DNA from: Aphelocoma coerulescens
Lineage: Eukaryota; Chordata; Aves; Passeriformes; Corvidae
Direction of reading: 5' to 3'
NCBI RefSeq assembly: GCF_041296385.1
Contig: NC_091034.1
Coordinates: 2,678,807 to 2,742,806, forward strand
DNA length: 64,000 nucleotides
Positions within the stretch are counted from its first letter, which is position 1, and each line of letters begins with the position of its first letter. The notes beneath the pieces are model-generated. The model did not search any database. It saw nothing but the letters and a program-made list of their open reading frames with translations, and had not been told where the DNA came from. A program made the position numbers and the translations under genes. Below are positions 60,291-64,000 of the stretch, piece by piece.

Positions 60291-60550
60291 GGACCAGGGC
60301 AAAATGGCTTTAAACTGAAAGAGAGTAGGTTTAGATTAGACATTAGAAGAAATTGTTCCCTGTGAGGGTGGTGAGGCCCTGGCACAGGTTGCCCAGAAAA
60401 GCTGTGGCTGCCCCATCCCTGGAAATGCTCAGTGCCAGGTTGGACGGGGCTTGGAGCAACCTGGGATAGTGGAAGGTGTCCCTGCCCATGGCAGGGAAGT
60501 GGAACAAGATTAAGGTCCCTTCCAGTCCAAACCAGTCTGGGTTACTATGA
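60291..60550 (+). mobile_element. CR1 LINE 3' end fragment
   Basis: In order: GGCTTTAAACTGAAAGAGAG, TTTAGATTAGACATTAGAAG, GTGAGGGTGGTGAGGCCCTG, GCCCCATCCCTGGAAATGC, CCAGGTTGGACGGGGCTTGG and GTCCCTTCCAGTCCAAACC, ending GGGTTACTATGA, a degenerate CR1 tail. Same subfamily type as the 23.2 kb copy, less diverged from the usual CR1 pattern. Confidence 0.95.
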
Positions 60551-61445
60551 AAAAGCAGATGCCCATGGCATCATGTGAAGGCTTTTCTGCATCCACTGTC
60601 AAGTTCATCACTTAACGGTGGTGCAAGTACTACATGCACCCCACACATCCCACTAGCACTGTGGACACATCACACGGCCCAGACCCTTCCTCTTTCCTAC
60701 CAGGGTTACGAGTGTATGTGAACACCCTCTGCCATATCAGGTCACCCCAGGCAAATCATGCCCTATTCTGTCTCCATACAGGGCTGAGGAACAGGACAGG
60801 CTTGATCACGGCACAAGGTCAAAAGCCCATCAAGCAACATAATCCCATCTTCAAAGCAATGCTGCTCTCTAGTCATGGCAGCTGAGCTCCAGCCAGACAC
60901 CACAGCCAGGTTTTCAAAGGTATTTCAGTTCCTCATCATACAGATTAAAGTCTGGAGGGATTCTCAGAAGCACCTCAGTACCTGCATCCATCAAGTTCCC
61001 AAATTACTCAGGCATCTCAAAAGTCTCCTGCTCTGCTGCAGTAACATCCCCCCCCCCATTCCCTGGCCAGTATCTGTAACTGGTAGCAGCTCTTCCATGT
61101 CCCATGAAACCTGTCAGCTTGGCAGACTCCAGCATCATCACTCTCAGCAGACAGAAGATGCTCCCACTCTTTCACTGAACCTCAAAGGAAAAATCCCAGC
61201 CTGGAAACTCAAGTGGCACCTTCCATTCATGCAAGAAAGGCAAAAGGCCCAGGAGCCAAAACTGGGGAGAGGCACTGGTCTGCTGGCAGTGTACTCCCTC
61301 AGATAGGTTTGTCCCATCCAACTCAGAGCAGTTTCTTTGACCAAAGAGGCCAAACCACCTGGTTCACCAGGGCTAAAGACAACAGGGGACAGCACTGAAG
61401 AGATATCTACAGAGACAGGGTGTCTCAGCAGCATTCTACCCACCC
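60551..61445. other. non-coding spacer between CR1 copies
   Basis: Unique sequence with a 10-bp poly(C) run near 61050. No exon or structured RNA recognised. Confidence 0.45.
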
Positions 61446-61800
61446 TGGACCATGGAATATCCTAAGCAGGAAGGCACCCACAAGGATCATCAAGTTCAGC
61501 CCCTGAGTCTGCACAGGACACCCAACAATCCCACACTGTGTCGTCCAAACGCTCCTGGAGCTCTGGCAGCCTTGAGGCCACGACCATTCCCTGGGGAGCC
61601 TGTTCAGTGCCCGACACCCTCTGGGGGAAGAACCTTTTCCTAACATCCAGCCTTAACCTCCCCTGACAGAGCTTCATGCCATTCCCTTGGGACCTGTCAC
61701 TGGTCATCAGAGAGCAGAGATCAGCACCTGCTCCTCCATTGACCCTTGTGAAGAAGCTGTGGACTGCAATAAGGTCTTGGATCGAGGTACCTGATGGGAA
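61446..61800 (-). mobile_element. CR1 LINE 3' fragment, second subfamily, minus orientation
   Basis: Reverse-complement CR1 sequence: GAATATCCTAAGCAGGAAGG, CACAAGGATCATCAAGTTC, CTGCACAGGACACCCAAC, CCCTGGGGAGCCTGTTCAG, GGGGGAAGAACCTTTTCC and CAGCTTCATGCCATTCCC, then GAAGCTGTGGACTGCAATAA. This is the GGATCATC/CCTGCACAGGACACCC subfamily found widely in birds, distinct from the GGTTTGGGTTGGAAGGGACC type. The right boundary is approximate. Confidence 0.9.
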
Positions 61801-62277
61801 CTGTGCCCATAAAGCACTCCACGTCAGGGACACAGCGTCAGGGCAAACAGTCGCTGAGGGTGTCCTTGCTTAGCAGCCAGGGAAACCCAAACTGCTCACC
61901 ACAGTCAGTGGAACAAACTACCCCACTAAACCCCCAAGCCTCTCTCCTCTTCCTCCTGGTCCTCTGTAAACCAGGGCTGGGTTCATCCGGAGCAAGCCAA
62001 AACCAACAGCAGCAGCAATGGGAGCACAGCTGGATGTGGCTCACTCAGCCGATGCTGCAGCCCCAGCACAGCTGTAAACAGCTCAGCAGTTTGTGCACGC
62101 CCCAGTATTGATATTATACAAAGGAGCTGGAAATGTAAATGACTGCACTGGACCCACAGCCGGTGGCTGCTGGTGCAGACAGCCCCAGCAAAAAGAAATC
62201 CAACTCTTCCAGCCCCCTCCTTGGCACTGGAGCCAAGGACCGAGCTGGCCAGGAGCGAGCAAAGCCTTTACATGTTT

Positions 62278-62289
62278 GCCATCTAGTGG
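62278..62289 (-). promoter_or_regulatory. perfect CTCF core motif (- orientation)
   Basis: The minus strand reads CCACTAGATGGC, matching CCASYAGRKGGC at all 12 positions. Random expectation for a perfect match in this window on both strands is roughly 0.1. It lies in unique sequence between two CR1 fragments, facing back toward WNT4. Confidence 0.55.
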
Positions 62290-62547
62290 GCTGGGGACAA
62301 CCTGACATGGGCTGTCCTGAGACAGCTGGGACACACCTCTGCCCTGGGACACGGCAGCATCCCCACTCAGCCCCCTAATGCTCTGCAGTGCAGGCAAGAC
62401 AGCGAGGTGGACCAGCACCTTGCAAAGCGTCCTGCGGACAAGAGCCCAGATCTGGGAGAACATGGCTGGGGACAACATCGATCAGGGCAAGGGGGCTGTG
62501 CTTATGTGGTGAGAGCCCAAAAATCCACCCCTGGCAGCTAAGGTGGC

Positions 62548-63045
62548 GCCATCACAGCCAACACGACAAGCTGGGTGGGAGTATGGATCTGCTGGAAGGC
62601 AGGAAGGCTCTGCAGAGGGATCAGGACAGGCTGGATTGATGGGCCAAGGCCAATTGCACAAGGTTCAATAAGGCCAAGTGCCGGGTCCTGAACTTGGGTC
62701 ACGCCAAACCCAGGCAGTGCTCCAGGCATGTGGAAAAGTCTGGAAAGCTGCTGGGCAGAAAAGGACCTGGGGGTGCTGTACATGAGCCAGTGTCTGCCCA
62801 GGTGGGCAAGAGGCCAATGGCAAAGCAGAACCAGGAAGTGATCGCTCCCCTGTGCTGGGCACTGGCTAGGCCCCACCTCAAAGCCTGGGGTCAGTTCTGG
62901 GCTCCTCATGACAGGAAACATTGAGGGGCTGGAGTGTATCCAGAGAAGGGAACAGAGTTGGGGAAGGGTCTGGGGCACCAGGACCAGCTGAGAGACCCGG
63001 GGGGCCTCAGCCTGGAGAAAAGGGCTCAGGGGTGACACAGTCACC
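62548..63045 (+). mobile_element. CR1 LINE fragment (post-reverse-transcriptase segment)
   Basis: Matches the CR1 segment after the catalytic box: GACAAGCTGGGTGGGAG, GGATCTGCTGGAAGGCAGG, CTGCAGAGGGATCAGGACAG, GGCCAAGTGCCGGGTCCTG, AGAAAAGGACCTGGGGGTGC, TCCAGAGAAGGGAACAGAG and CAGCCTGGAGAAAAGGGCTC. It parallels 56862-57240 in the other CR1 and stops before the 3' UTR. Non-functional, with stops and indels. Confidence 0.92.
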
Positions 63046-64000
63046 CTGCATGCGACAGGAAAATGGAAAACTACCAAGCCAAATGGTGGATTTGATCCCA
63101 GTTAGTAAAGTCCCATGACCAGAGGAGGGGACCCCATGATGAGGTTGGCTACACGGGCTACAGCGACGCACATGCTGAGGAGCAGTGAGAAATTCCAGAT
63201 TATTTGCTGCAGCCAACTCCATCTCTGCCTGTTCTCCCACTGCACAAAAGTGACAAATTCCGATGTTATCCAAGCACATCCCAAATCAGTGATCAGTATG
63301 TCAAACAAGGAAAGAAGAAGATACTGTGCAAAACATTTTCAGGTTTATTTTAAGCAGGCTTTTGCTATCAGCCAGCACCTTTTGGTTGGCCCTCAGTTGC
63401 CATAGGACACTTATTTTTTCTTCGGTTTTTCCCTTTTTCTTTTCATTAATTCAGAGGAAATTTAAAAAAAGCCTGCAGCCTCACAGCATCCCTGGAGCTT
63501 GGGTTCCACCACCAGAATCTGTGCAGAAGCCCAGATTTATCTGCCTGAGGCAAAACACACAGACAGCCAGTCTCACTAGTGCTTGGTGGGCTCATTTCTT
63601 CGTCCTCAAACCCAAAAAACACCCCAACCCTGCAAACACCATGCCTACAGCAATACCTACCTGGTTTACTGCCAGAGCCCTGCTCCTGGTGCAGAACATG
63701 AGTTGGGAAATGCAGCTTCATGGAAAAGGCTTTTTCCTTGTGCTTCAGAGGCAGATCCCTGGAAAGCTGCAGTTGCTGCTGTGCGCTTCTGTGAGCTGGG
63801 CTGAATGAAGGCACCACAGGACAAGACTGTCCCACCCGCAGCAAACCCCGACACTGAGTGAAGGGTCCCATGTCACACCAGTTGTGCTCACAAATCTCTG
63901 ATTCGCTCTGTAGGAGCCACTGAGCTCCAGTTCCTGTCACGTAGCAATCCTGGAAAGCTGAGTAGACCTCACCTTCCACCAGGATCCAACGCCAGACAGA
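63046..64000. other. right-edge sequence, possibly 3' end of a minus-strand gene
   Basis: The segment 63300-63480 is A/T-rich with a minus-strand AATAAA. A minus-strand frame of about 177 codons (63446-63979) shows no known domain. It could be 3' UTR of the convergent neighbour, expected to be CDC42 by synteny, but no CDC42 protein sequence is present in the window. Confidence 0.35.
63344..63349 (-). terminator. candidate minus-strand poly(A) signal AATAAA
   Basis: The minus strand reads GCTTAAAATAAACCTGAAAA, followed by TGTTTTGCACAGTATC and a T-rich stretch (CTTCTTCTTTCCTTG), a convincing cleavage-site layout. It implies a transcript coming from the right edge and ending near 63325. Confidence 0.4.

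Noticed and set aside
43100..64000. Search for CDC42 coding exons on the minus strand
   Set aside because: None of the small-GTPase motifs or the CAAX-type end was seen; only a possible 3' UTR at the edge remains.
1..64000. tRNA, rRNA or CRISPR arrays
   Set aside because: No cloverleaf consensus boxes, ribosomal sequence or regularly spaced repeat-spacer pattern was recognised; the tandem repeats are simple micro- or minisatellites.

Overview
This 64 kb window is eukaryotic genomic DNA, almost certainly from a bird. It has one recognisable protein-coding gene, split into five exons with GT/AG introns and embedded in long non-coding sequence. The interspersed repeats are CR1 LINE fragments and one endogenous-retrovirus LTR of the kind common in avian genomes. 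I found no bacterial operons, CRISPR arrays, rRNA or tRNA genes.

The gene is WNT4 on the + strand. Coding exons are 28175-28251, 39305-39540, 41623-41754, 42123-42265 and 42483-42950. Spliced, they encode a 351-residue Wnt ligand with a signal peptide, 24 cysteines, the lipidated serine (Ser212) and two N-glycosylation sequons (Asn88, Asn297). Phases agree across all four introns, and nothing in the exons suggests a broken copy.

Layout. 1-27.7 kb is non-coding upstream DNA, almost free of recognisable transposons. It holds several AT-rich, TAAT-dense blocks that look like developmental enhancers, a small isolated CpG-rich patch with a CTCF-like motif near 16.85 kb, several perfect or near-perfect hairpins, and one CR1 fragment at 23.2 kb. 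From 27.7 to 28.8 kb is a CpG island with GC boxes around exon 1. Intron 1 (11 kb) carries a perfect 22-bp palindrome around TAATTA, a tandem duplication and a cluster of palindromes. Intron 2 carries a 10-bp purine minisatellite just before exon 3. From 43 kb on come the 3' UTR with candidate poly(A) signals, a strongly G-poor stretch, and then (48-63 kb) most of the repeats: six CR1 fragments, one with a decayed reverse transcriptase, and a solo LTR in minus orientation. At the right edge a minus-strand AATAAA suggests the 3' end of a convergent neighbour. CDC42 is the neighbour expected from vertebrate synteny, but no CDC42 coding sequence is visible.

The most interesting non-genic signals are CTCF-like cores in convergent orientation on either side of WNT4 (+ at 7.2 kb, - at 16.85 kb and 62.28 kb), the isolated CpG patch, the unusually strong hairpins, and the long in-frame open extension upstream of the WNT4 start codon. 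I did not find a clearly novel coding system.
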